A stretch of DNA of 64,000 nucleotides, taken from NCBI GenBank assembly GCA_012729015.1, contig JAAYDY010000105.1, forward strand, positions 123,851-187,850. The letters are read 5' to 3'. A program made the translations under genes and the position numbers. Positions 25,638-34,400 of this stretch are shown here, in pieces (the stretch's first letter is position 1; each line of letters opens with the position of its first letter). The notes beneath the pieces were generated by a model. It saw only the letters and a list, made by a program, of their open reading frames with translations, was not told where the DNA came from and did no database searches. Origin of the DNA: Phycisphaerae bacterium. GTDB lineage: Bacteria > Planctomycetota > Phycisphaerae > FEN-1346 > JAACEH01.

Positions 25638-26550
25638 AGCGGATCCTCGGGTCGAGCCAGGCGTAGCCGACATCCACCAGCAGGTTCATCACCAGGAGCA
25701 GCCCGCTGTAGAGCATGACACAAGCCAGGATCATCGGATGGTCGCGGTTCAGGGCGCTGGTTACGAAGTGGAAGCCCACTCCCGGAATGTTGAAGACCTT
25801 CTCCACGACGAAGCTGCCGGTGAAGATTCCCGCGGCGGCCGGCCCGACGTAACTGAGCACCGGGAGCAGCGCGTTCTTCAGGCCGTGGGAGAAGATCACA
25901 CGCGTTCGCGAGAGCCCCTTGCACTGGGCGACGCGCATAAACTCGGCCGGCAGCACGTCGAGCATGCTGTTCCGCATGAGCCGCGCGACATAGGCCGAGG
26001 GAAACGCCGCCAGCGCCACCGCCGGGAGGATCAACTGCTGTGGCGAGCCCCAGCCGCCGGCGGGCATCAGCCGCAGCCAGAATGCGAACACCATCAGTAG
26101 CAGCGATGCCACGACAAAGCTCGGAATGGAGATGCCCAGCAGAGTTGTTCCCGTCAGCAGATGATCCAGCGCGGTGTACCGCTTGACGGCCGAGATGATG
26201 CCCACCAGCACTCCCAACACGAGGCTCAGCGACAGGGCCAGTGTACCCAGAGCCACCGACACCAGGAACGACGGGCCGAGGATCTCGCGAACCGTGTTCC
26301 AGTCGCGATAGTGCATCGACGGCTGACCGCGGAACGTGACCAGATCGCGAAGGGTCAGCACATAGCCCTCGCCCCACGGACGATCCAGGTAGTACCGATG
26401 CTTGAAGTCGGCGACGGCCTCGTCGGACATCTCCTTGTCGGTCTCCCATGGTTTGCCCGGCGCCGCCCGCATCATGGCAAACGATACGGTGTAGATGGCC
26501 AGCAGGGTCGGCACGAACCACAGCAGCCGAAGGGCGACAAATCGCGTCAT
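25630..26550 (-). CDS. Peptide-type ABC importer permease B (DppB/OppB-like), set 1
   Basis: 306-residue permease. N-terminus MTRFVALRLLWFVPTLLAIYTVSFAMMRAAPG, core with TTLLGISIPSFVVASLLLMVFAF, EAA loop DVLPAEFMRVAQCKGLSRTRVIFSHGLKN, and end DPRIRYD. The ATG at 26550 overlaps the stop of the binding-protein gene as ATGA and has GGAGGG 7 bases upstream; the longer frame from 26577 is less likely. Confidence 0.93.
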   Translation of the reverse strand: MTRFVALRLLWFVPTLLAIYTVSFAMMRAAPGKPWETDKEMSDEAVADFKHRYYLDRPWGEGYVLTLRDLVTFRGQPSMHYRDWNTVREILGPSFLVSVALGTLALSLSLVLGVLVGIISAVKRYTALDHLLTGTTLLGISIPSFVVASLLLMVFAFWLRLMPAGGWGSPQQLILPAVALAAFPSAYVARLMRNSMLDVLPAEFMRVAQCKGLSRTRVIFSHGLKNALLPVLSYVGPAAAGIFTGSFVVEKVFNIPGVGFHFVTSALNRDHPMILACVMLYSGLLLVMNLLVDVGYAWLDPRIRYD

Positions 26551-28250
26551 GGCCCGCCCTCCGCCGCGTCGATCCATAGGTCCTCAAAGGCAATCCGGTT
26601 CAGCGGATTGGGAACGTATCCCTTCACGCGGTCTCGCACCAGCGACGCCGACACGTAATAGTACACGGGCGCCACCGGCATCTCCTCTTCGATCAGAATC
26701 GCCTCGGCCCGACGGAATATGTCGGCCTGCCGCTCCATGTCCACCGTGTCGCCGGCTTCCCCAATCAAGCGGTCGTACTCGGGATTCGACCACCCCGTGT
26801 CGTTGTTGCCGCCGCCGGTCACGAACATGTCGAGGAAGGTCATTGGGTCGAGGTAATCGGCAATCCAGGCGGCCCGGGCGATATCGTAGTCCAGCGTGCC
26901 CACCTTCTCCAGGAAGACCTTCCACTCGATATTCTGTAGCGTCAGAACGATGCCCAGCTCGCGTCTCCACTGCTCGGCAACCAGTTCGGCGATCCGTTTG
27001 TGCGCCTCGCTCGTGTTGTAGAGATACCGCAACGTCGGGAACCCCTTGCCGCCGGGGTATCCGGCTTCGGCCAGGAGCCGGCGGGCTCGTTCCACGTCGC
27101 GGCCGTGGCCTTCGGGCCCCTTGTACCACGGAATCTGCCCCTCAGGCACAAAGGTGCGCGCCACGGGCTGCCCCAGGCGCCCTGCCCGGTCCACGATCTC
27201 CTGCTTGTCGAGCGCCAACGACAGAGCCAGCCTCACCCGCCGATCGTCGAGGGGCGGTTTCGTGCAATTGAACCGCAGAAAGTAGGTGCCGCAGTAGGGG
27301 AACCCGTGAAAGTCGAGCCGACGGCCGGCGCGGCGTTCCTTGAGCAGTTGCTCGGCGGCCAGGTTCGGCACGTCGGTGATCAGGTCCAGTTGTCCCAGCT
27401 CGTATTGCAGGTAAACCGTCTCCGGGCTCTCGGCCGGGTAGACGTCGATGGTCGGCACGCGCACATGCTTGCGGTTCCAGTAGTGCTCGTTGCGGACAAG
27501 GCGCATCCGGTATTTCAGCTTCCACTCGTCGAGCACGTAGGGGCCATTCGAAACGATCCGGCCGGGATGCGTCCACGCCGGATCGGTGGGATCGTCGCCC
27601 GCGCGAACGCGACGGCTGGTCTCCACGGAGCTTCGCTTGACGGGAAGCAGCGTGTGAAACGCCACCAGGTCGATGAACGCTCTCGTCGGCCGCTCCAGTG
27701 TCACCCGCAGCACCGTGGGCGACACCGCCTCGATGCCAAGCCGCGCGGCGGCGGCTTCGACGACAGCGTCCGCCTGCTCAGGGGACATCTCGGCCAGCCC
27801 CGTGGTGGCTTCGACATACTCGCGGCTGCCCTTGATCGCGAAGAGAAGGTAGTTGTACGGCGACCCGGTACGTGCGTCGAGTGCCCGGCGCCAGCTGTAC
27901 CGGAAGTCCTCGGCGGTGAGCTGCGACCCGTCGCTCCAGCGGGCGTCGTCGCGCAGATGAAACGTGTAGACCAGGCCGTCATCGGAGATGTCCCAGCGAT
28001 GGGCCACGCCGGGCTTCGGACTTGCCGCGACGGGATCGAACACGGCGAGTCCCTCGAAGAGCGCCCCGGCAATCCGTCCGCCGCTGACATCCTGCATCTT
28101 CTGAGGATCGAGGGTGGGCACCTCGGGGCCCTGGCTGAATCGCAGAGCCGCCTTGCGGTGCCCGAAGTCCAGTGTGACCACTACCAGCGATGCGGGAATG
28201 AGGCCGAGAATCAGAAGGGCTGCGGCGCCTCGCCACGAGGACTTCCACAT
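26547..28250 (-). CDS. Peptide-type ABC importer substrate-binding protein, set 1 (SBP family 5)
   Basis: 567 residues. The ATG at 28250 opens with MWKSSWRGAAALLILGLIPASLVVVTL, an uncleaved anchor or signal. It is followed by the OppA-like fold: GPEVPTLDPQKMQDVSGGRIAGALFEGL, the signature region HRWDISDDGLVYTFHLRDDARWSDGSQLTAEDF, NGPYVLDEWKL, and late SNPEYDRLIGEA. It is closer to OppA than the set 2 protein. The ribosome site is modest (GGAG 11 bases before). Ligand unknown, probably peptides. Confidence 0.92.
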   Translation of the reverse strand: MWKSSWRGAAALLILGLIPASLVVVTLDFGHRKAALRFSQGPEVPTLDPQKMQDVSGGRIAGALFEGLAVFDPVAASPKPGVAHRWDISDDGLVYTFHLRDDARWSDGSQLTAEDFRYSWRRALDARTGSPYNYLLFAIKGSREYVEATTGLAEMSPEQADAVVEAAAARLGIEAVSPTVLRVTLERPTRAFIDLVAFHTLLPVKRSSVETSRRVRAGDDPTDPAWTHPGRIVSNGPYVLDEWKLKYRMRLVRNEHYWNRKHVRVPTIDVYPAESPETVYLQYELGQLDLITDVPNLAAEQLLKERRAGRRLDFHGFPYCGTYFLRFNCTKPPLDDRRVRLALSLALDKQEIVDRAGRLGQPVARTFVPEGQIPWYKGPEGHGRDVERARRLLAEAGYPGGKGFPTLRYLYNTSEAHKRIAELVAEQWRRELGIVLTLQNIEWKVFLEKVGTLDYDIARAAWIADYLDPMTFLDMFVTGGGNNDTGWSNPEYDRLIGEAGDTVDMERQADIFRRAEAILIEEEMPVAPVYYYVSASLVRDRVKGYVPNPLNRIAFEDLWIDAAEGGP

Positions 28251-28308
28251 ACGATCGCCATCTCCGGTTGCCGCCGCGGGGTCGGTCCGAACTGCTGTCG
28301 CCGCGGAC

Positions 28309-29415
28309 TCAGCGAGCGCCGCCCGCGGAGGCAACCTCGGCCGACTTCGCAGGCGACCAGTCGAGCAGCACGGGACGCTGCTTCAGCCGCAGCTCTTTCT
28401 TGCCGGGCTTGTCGAGCCGCAGAAGAATCTCGATCCAGTTGAGTTGCTCCAGCCATACGCCGTCGATGGCCTTGGCATCCAGACGCCCCGACTGGCCGCG
28501 GCCAGCCGCGACAGCCTGCGACAGCCCCGTCGTCTCGCCGGTGAGGCGGGCCAACGTATCGTCAATCGCCGCGATCAGGAGGAGCCCGTCGCCGTGCGGC
28601 GGCGTCCGAGCCAGAATCTGCGCCATGGCTGCGACAATCGGCTGCTTGGCGTCCGGAATGGGGCGGATGTCGTTCTTGTAAGCCAGATCCAGCGTCGCGA
28701 CGGCCACGCGCATGGCTTCGGCGATGTCGTGGTCGGCCAGGTTCAGCGTCTTGGCCTTCTCGGCCGACACGCGGGTCAGCAGGTCGGTCGCAGCGTCGGT
28801 GCCCAGGGCCGCCACGGCCTCGACCATCGCGCCCACGCAGATGCCGTCCTTCTCGCGCATCAGCGCCTTCTCAAGGTCTCCAAGGACGCGGCGAATCGAC
28901 TCCGGCGCTCGCCCCTGCACAATCGCCTCGCTGACGGCCTTGCCCGCCAGGCCCTTCGCCGCCCAGTAGCGCACCCCGGCGTAACGCTCGCCGTCGGCCC
29001 CTTCGCCGCCCATCAGCTTCAGCAGCAGCGGCACCGCATCGGCATCCTGAACCTGTGCCACAACGATGGTCAGCGCCAGCCGGTTCTTGTAGACCAGGAT
29101 CGGATTGCTCATCTTGGCGCCGGCCTGCCTGACGATCGTCTTCGCCGCCAACTGCCGGAACTCGGCCGTCGCATTCCCCGACTGGGCCATGTCCACCAGT
29201 TGCTTGCGGGCGGCATCCACCAGGCGATTGTCCGTCCCCGTGACCAGCGTGTCGAGCAGACCCGCAACGGCCTTGTCCAGGCGGCCCTGGTCATCGCTTG
29301 TGAAGGCCTTCTTCCCCGTCAGATCGACGATGTTGTCCGTCTGGGCCGAAACGCACGGAGCTACCGCCAGCAGTACGACAAGGCCCCATGCAAACCCCAT
29401 GGTCCGCGTGCTCAT
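28309..29415 (-). CDS. Secreted helical-repeat protein of unknown function
   Basis: 368 residues with a signal peptide (GFAWGLVVLLAVAPCVSAQ). The rest is almost all alpha-helix with evenly spaced Ala/Leu and an Asp at turns (AVPLLLKLMGGEG; AAKGLAGKAVSEAI; MVEAVAALGTDAATDLL), like HEAT-type repeats, though no repeat is exact. No catalytic motif is seen. The ATG at 29415 has GGAGGA 7 bases upstream. It precedes the importer genes by 58 bases on the same strand, so it may be the first gene of that operon; a role with peptide uptake would be inference only. Confidence 0.8.
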   Translation of the reverse strand: MSTRTMGFAWGLVVLLAVAPCVSAQTDNIVDLTGKKAFTSDDQGRLDKAVAGLLDTLVTGTDNRLVDAARKQLVDMAQSGNATAEFRQLAAKTIVRQAGAKMSNPILVYKNRLALTIVVAQVQDADAVPLLLKLMGGEGADGERYAGVRYWAAKGLAGKAVSEAIVQGRAPESIRRVLGDLEKALMREKDGICVGAMVEAVAALGTDAATDLLTRVSAEKAKTLNLADHDIAEAMRVAVATLDLAYKNDIRPIPDAKQPIVAAMAQILARTPPHGDGLLLIAAIDDTLARLTGETTGLSQAVAAGRGQSGRLDAKAIDGVWLEQLNWIEILLRLDKPGKKELRLKQRPVLLDWSPAKSAEVASAGGAR

Positions 29416-29517
29416 CAAGAGTCCTCCGGTCAGCCTGTTGTGCGATACAGCGGTGATACCCCGACAGGTTCGCGACAGTCGAGAACCGAGTTCCCCCGGC
29501 ACCATCGGAACACCGCC

Positions 29518-29546
29518 AACTTAGTGTGCGCCAAGATGTAAGTCAA
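29518..29546 (-). promoter_or_regulatory. Sigma-70 type promoter of the importer block
   Basis: Minus strand: TTGACT at 29546-29541, 17-base spacer, TAAGTT at 29523-29518; start near 29511, about 95 bases before the ATG at 29415. Confidence 0.5.
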
Positions 29547-29702
29547 GGCTTTTTCCCATCTCAGGCCCTGCGGACACACTGTCACCACCCATTGCCGTCC
29601 CACATTGGCCCCGGCCCCACGGGTAGCCGTGAAACCCAGGCGACCGTGAGGACGTCCTGCCCCTCGACGAGACGCGGAACATGCCGCGGACCGCCCCTGC
29701 CG

Positions 29703-29721
29703 TTGACTCAGCCAGAGTCAA
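29703..29721. terminator. Perfect 7-bp dyad after the thioredoxin-like gene
   Basis: TTGACTC (29703-29709) and GAGTCAA (29715-29721) around AGCCA, beginning 13 bases after the stop on the minus strand. It may be a weak terminator or a protein-binding site; no T-run follows. Confidence 0.35.
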
Positions 29722-29734
29722 TCGTAGCACCGGA

Positions 29735-30910
29735 TCACTGCGCCGGCGTCGGCGCAGCGGGCGGATTGCCGTCGGGAGCCTTGTCAGGCTGAGCCGGCTC
29801 GGGCTTCGGCGCCGGGGCGTCTTCCTGCTGTTCGAGCTTCAACTGCTCCTTCAGTGTGTTCAGCGCCTGATCGATCTTGTCAGCGCCAAGTTTCTCGGAG
29901 AACTCGGCCTTGAGGGTCTCGAGCGTGGCGATGGCCGCTTTGAGATCTCCCTGCCTGTGAGAGGCCTGAAAGTGCATCATCATGGCCTGGAGCCGCAGGT
30001 CGGGATTCTTCAGCTTGTCCTTCGGGTAATCGGCCATGAACTTGGCACTGATCTTGGCGAATTTGGCCGGATCGGAGCCGTCGCCGGTATCGAGGAGCCC
30101 GAGATACCAGTCGGCCTGCTCACGGACGCCCTGGGCGTTGTCGGCGTCGAGCTTGGCGGCTTCCTGGAGCGACTGCGTGGCCTGCTCCTGGGCGTCGCCG
30201 GCCATGGCCAGCGTGAGGCCGCGGGCCAGTTTCAGCTTAGCGAGCCGCGCGGTGTCCTCCGGCTTGGCGGCTTTCGTGGCGGCATCGATGTAGCCCAGCT
30301 TCTCGTCCTTGGACAGCTCCATGCGCGAGCACAGCTCGGCAACCTGGAACAAGGCCTCGGTGTTCGAGGCGTCCTTCTTGTAGGCCGCCATGCTCTCGTA
30401 GAGTTTGAGCACGTCGGTCAGCATCTCCTTCATCCCGGAGGGAGGAATGAACCCGGTGTGGCGCACCAGGACCTTGCCGTCGGCATCGGCGGCAACGAGG
30501 GTCGGCATGGCACTGATATTGTAGGCCTGGGACGTGGCCTGGTCCTTGTCCACGTCGATGCGCACGGTGACGAACTTGGCCAGAAGGGCCTTGACGCCCT
30601 CGTCGCTGAAGGTCTGGGCGTCGAGCGTCTTACACGGCCCGCACCAGACGGCAAAGAAGTCGATGAAGATGGGTTTTCCTGCGGCCGCGGCCTGCTTCTT
30701 GGCCTCATCGAGGTTGGAGAGCCACCCATCGTCCTTGTGACCGTCGGCGGCGGGCGTTGGCGGCGTTGCAGGCGCGGGAACCGGAGCGGCTTCCTGTGCG
30801 GCGGGGGCCGGTGTCGCGGCCTCCTGGGCCGCAACAGGGGCGATCCATGTGTGGCCGGCCAGGACGGCAGCCATCGCGCAGCTCGCAAGCAGCAGAGTCA
30901 CCCTCATCAT
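29735..30910 (-). CDS. Exported thioredoxin-domain protein with TPR-like helical region
   Basis: 391 residues. A signal peptide (MMRVTLLLASCAMAAVLAGHTW) and an Ala/Pro linker are followed by a thioredoxin domain of the DsbD-gamma/thioredoxin-7 type: GKPIFIDFFAVWCGPCKTLDAQTFSDEGV with CGPC (residues about 90-93) and the cis-Pro loop YNISAMPTLVAAD. The C-terminal 200 residues are helical, of TPR kind, with a Pro-rich end. It should reduce disulfides outside the cytoplasm. ATG 30910 or 30907 both fit AAGGAG upstream. Monocistronic; upstream lies a MITE-like element. Confidence 0.9.
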   Translation of the reverse strand: MMRVTLLLASCAMAAVLAGHTWIAPVAAQEAATPAPAAQEAAPVPAPATPPTPAADGHKDDGWLSNLDEAKKQAAAAGKPIFIDFFAVWCGPCKTLDAQTFSDEGVKALLAKFVTVRIDVDKDQATSQAYNISAMPTLVAADADGKVLVRHTGFIPPSGMKEMLTDVLKLYESMAAYKKDASNTEALFQVAELCSRMELSKDEKLGYIDAATKAAKPEDTARLAKLKLARGLTLAMAGDAQEQATQSLQEAAKLDADNAQGVREQADWYLGLLDTGDGSDPAKFAKISAKFMADYPKDKLKNPDLRLQAMMMHFQASHRQGDLKAAIATLETLKAEFSEKLGADKIDQALNTLKEQLKLEQQEDAPAPKPEPAQPDKAPDGNPPAAPTPAQ

Positions 30911-31122
30911 GGGACAGTCTCCTTCGTGCATTCTGTGGCGCGATGGGGTGTAGCCGATGAGGCGTCGTCGCGTGCGGCGCGCTCATATCCGATGCGAACG
31001 GCTGCCGGCGTCAGAAATTCGAGGAAAACAGCGGGCTTCCGCGACGCCCTGAGGCGGCAACGGACAATGATTTTCCCGCAACGCAGGGCTGGTTGCAAGG
31101 GAAAAGCGTCGCCATCGATGAA

Positions 31123-31289
31123 CGAGGCATGTCATGTGTGTGGGCAAGGGGGCCATCTCTGGAGCATGTAGGTCGGGTCAACAGACCCGACACGCGGTTG
31201 AGCGGACAGAAGGAAGCCGTCGGGTCTGTTGACCCGACCTACGCACTGCGGTGCGAGAGCCTTCGTACCCACAAACATGACGTGCATCC
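31123..31289. mobile_element. MITE-like element C, with the GTCGGGTCAACAGACCCGAC cassette
   Basis: Left end CATGTCATGTGTGTGGG (from 31128) and right end CCCACAAACATGACGTGCAT (31268-31287) are an imperfect inverted pair and match the ends of elements A and B. CTGCGGTGCGAGAGCC is at 31246-31261. The outermost left bases are degenerate, and no flanking direct repeat was found, so this copy is older or damaged. The core is a pair of hairpins at 31169-31192 and 31219-31241, inverted to each other, that also occur without element ends near 44.9 kb. Confidence 0.6.
31169..31241. repeat. Paired palindrome cassette (GTCGGGTCAACAGACCCGAC), copy 1
   Basis: Left half 31169-31192 and right half 31219-31241 are near-perfect inverted repeats of each other, headed TAGG and ended CCTA. 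Each half is itself a hairpin (GTCGGGTC-AACA-GACCCGAC). The 26 bases between are not conserved with the 44.9 kb copy. Confidence 0.75.
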
Positions 31290-31301
31290 GGCTCGCCACC
31301 G

Positions 31302-31330
31302 TTGACCGCCGGCCGCCCTCTGCCTATACT
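31302..31330 (+). promoter_or_regulatory. Sigma-70 type promoter for the activase gene
   Basis: TTGACC at 31302-31307, 17-base spacer, TATACT at 31325-31330; start near 31337, leaving a leader of about 122 bases to the ATG at 31459. It begins 13 bases after the end of element C. Confidence 0.65.
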
Positions 31331-31458
31331 CTCCCTGTCGCCGCGGCTCGGGGCCGCGATCGATCTTGTGTCAATCAACCGACCTCCTCCCCGCGCCACC
31401 ATTGGGCGCCGGGCCGCGGGCGGTGATTCAACCGATGCCCTCATCTTCCGGACGTGCC

Positions 31459-34400
31459 ATGCCGACACCCCTTGTTCTCGGACTCGACCTGGGCAGCACC
31501 GCCGTCAAGAGCGCCCTGGTGGACGCCGACGGGCTGATCGCCGCCACAGACTACCGCCGCCACAACGGCCGCCCCCTCGTCGTCGCCGCCGCGATGCTGC
31601 AAGACCTCCTCGCCGGTCCACACGGCCCCCGAGTTGTCGCCCTGGGCGTCACCGGCTCCGCCTCGCGACCGCTGGGCCAGGCCCTTGCGGCTCCCTTCTT
31701 CAACGAGGTGGTCGCTCTGGCCGCCGCCATGGGCCGACTCCATCCCCGATTCCGCACCGCCATCGAAGTCGGCGGCGACTGCGCCAAGATTATCGAACTG
31801 GCCGACCAGGCCGACGCGGCCACGTTCCGCGATTTTGCCATGAACACCGAATGCGCCGCCGGCACCGGCTCGTTCCTCGACCAGCAGGCCAGCCGGCTCG
31901 GCGTGCGCATCGAGAACGAATTCGGCGCCATGGCCCTGCGCAGCCACAAGCCGCCGCGCGTCGCCGGCCGCTGCTCCGTCTTCGCCAAGAGCGACATGAT
32001 CCACCTCCAGCAGCAGGCCGTCCCCGACTACGACATCGTCGCTGGCCTCTGCTTCGGCATGGCCCGCAACTTCAAGGCCACCCTGGCACGCGGCCGCGAC
32101 CTCAAGACGCCCATCGCCCTGGTCGGAGGCGTCGCCTCCAACGCCGGCATGGTCCGCGCCTTCCGCGAAGTCCTCGAACTGGCCGACGGCGACTTCGCCG
32201 TCCCCGAACACCACGACCGACTCCCGGCCGTCGGCGCCGCCCTGCTCGTCCTGCGCGACAGGTCCGACCTCGCCGACGCCTCGCCCCTGGCGGTGGACCA
32301 CGCCGCCCTCGACGCCCTGGCCGCCCACCGCGAGGCCCCGGCATCGCGCATGCCCCCGCTGTGCCAGCCCGACGGATACCGCCCCTCCGCCGTCGCCCAG
32401 GCGCCCGTCGACGGCCCCGTGGACGCCTATCTCGGCATCGACGTCGGCAGCATTTCCACCAACCTCGTCCTCATCGACGCCGAGGGCCGCCTCTTCGACA
32501 AGCTCTACCTCATGACCGCCGGCCGACCCATCGAGGCCGTCCGCGGCGGACTCAAGCAGTTCGCCGCCCAATGGGGCGACCGCGTCCGCATTCTCGGCGC
32601 CGCCACGACCGGCTCCGGCCGATACCTCACCGGCGACATCATCGGCGCCGACGTCGTCCGCAACGAAATCACCGCCCAGGCCCGCGGCGCCGCCCACGTC
32701 GACCCGAGCGTCGATACCATCTTCGAAATCGGCGGCCAGGACTCCAAGTACATCCGTCTCCGCGACGGCGTCGTCGTCGACTTCGAGATGAACCACGTCT
32801 GCGCCGCCGGCACCGGCTCCTTCCTCGAAGAGCAAGCCGAACGACTCGGCATCAACATCAAGGGCCAGTTCGCCGAACTCGCCCTCTCCAGCCGCTCGCC
32901 CGTCCGCCTCGGCGAACGATGCACTGTCTTCATGGAGAGCGACATCATGCACCACCAGCAGCAGGGCGCCGCGCTGCCCGACCTGGTGGCCGGACTCAGC
33001 TACTCCATCGCCGCCAACTATCTCAACCGCGTCGTCGGCACGCGCGGCATCGGCGACCACATCCTCTTCCAGGGAGGAACCGCCTTCAACCGCGCCGTCA
33101 CAGCCGCCTTCGCCGCACTCACCGGACGCCCCATCACCGTGCCGCCGCACCACGAAGTGACCGGCGCCCTCGGCGTCGCCCTGCTCGCTCGCGACGCCCA
33201 TCGCCAGGGCCAGTTCGCCGCAACCCAGTTCCGCGGATTCGACCTCGCCGAGCGGCCCTACACCGTCCGCAGCTTCACCTGCCAGGCGTGCTCCAACTAC
33301 TGCGACATCCGCGAAGTCCGCGTCGAGGGCCAGTCGCCCCTTCACTACGGCAGCCGGTGCGACCGCTACAACAAGAAGGCCCACGACGGCCCGCACCCCA
33401 GCGACCGCTGGCCCGACCTGACGGCCCAGCGACAGCGGCTGCTCCTCGGGCTGCCCGCCGACGCCTCGCCTGCCGTCTGCGACGGCGCCCTGCGATCCGA
33501 CCGCGGCGGCGCAGCACGCGGAACCGTCGGCATCCCGCGCACCCTGGTCTTCCACCAGATGCTCCCCTTCTGGCGAACCCTCCTCGAACAACTCGGCTTC
33601 GAGGTCCTCGTCTCCCCCGCGTCCGACGCCGCCATCATCCAGGCCGGCGTCGAGAGCGTCCTGTCGCAGACGTGCTTCCCCGTCAAGGTCGCCCACGGAC
33701 ACGTCCGCTGGCTCGCCGACCAGGGCGTCGACGCCGTCCTGCTGCCCAGCATCCTCGCCCTGCCGCGCGACCACGATAGCCAACGCTACAACCATCTCTG
33801 CCCCTATGTGCAGACCTTCACCTACCAGATCGAGACGGCCCTGGACCTCACCGCCGCCGGCGTCAAGGTGCTCCGACCCATCGTGGACATGGAAGACGGT
33901 TACGGCGCCGCGCGCGACGCCCTCGCCCAATGGGGCCGCTCGCTGGACATCGCCACCGCTGACATGAGCGAGGCCCTCGACGCCGCCATAGCCGCCCAGG
34001 ACCGCTTCGAGACCGATTGCCTCGACTGCGGACAGAGGCTCCTCGACGATCCGCCCGAGGGGGCCCAGCTGGCCGTCCTCGTCGGACGCCCCTACAACAC
34101 CTGCGACGCCGGCATCAACCTCGACGTCGCACAACGGATGCGCGCCGTCGGACTCCTGGCGGTTCCCATGGACATGCTCGACCTCCGACGCTTCGACCTC
34201 GGGCACGACTGGGACAACCTCTACTGGAAATACGGCCAGCGCGTCATCCGTGCCGCCGAAGTCATCCGCCAGCGCGCCGACCTGGGCGCCGTCTACATCT
34301 CCAACTTCGGCTGCGGCCCCGACTCGTTCATCAAACGCTTCTTCCAGGAAGCCATGGGCCGCCGAGCCTTCCTGTCCCTGGAAATCGACGAGCACAGTGC

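Larger units (their letters stand above)
29416..29734. other. Gap between two minus-strand genes
   Basis: Holds a promoter for the helical-repeat gene at 29518-29546 and a dyad near the stop of the thioredoxin-like gene; the remaining bases (about 29550-29700) show nothing recognisable. Confidence 0.5.

Noticed and set aside
22701..25718. A 1005-codon plus frame opposite binding protein 2 and permease C1
   Set aside because: Arg/His/Pro-rich translation with no motif; the minus-strand genes are certain.
31123..31289. 9-bp target duplication around element C
   Set aside because: The flanks ATCGATGAA and GGCTCGCCA do not match, so no duplication can be claimed for this copy.
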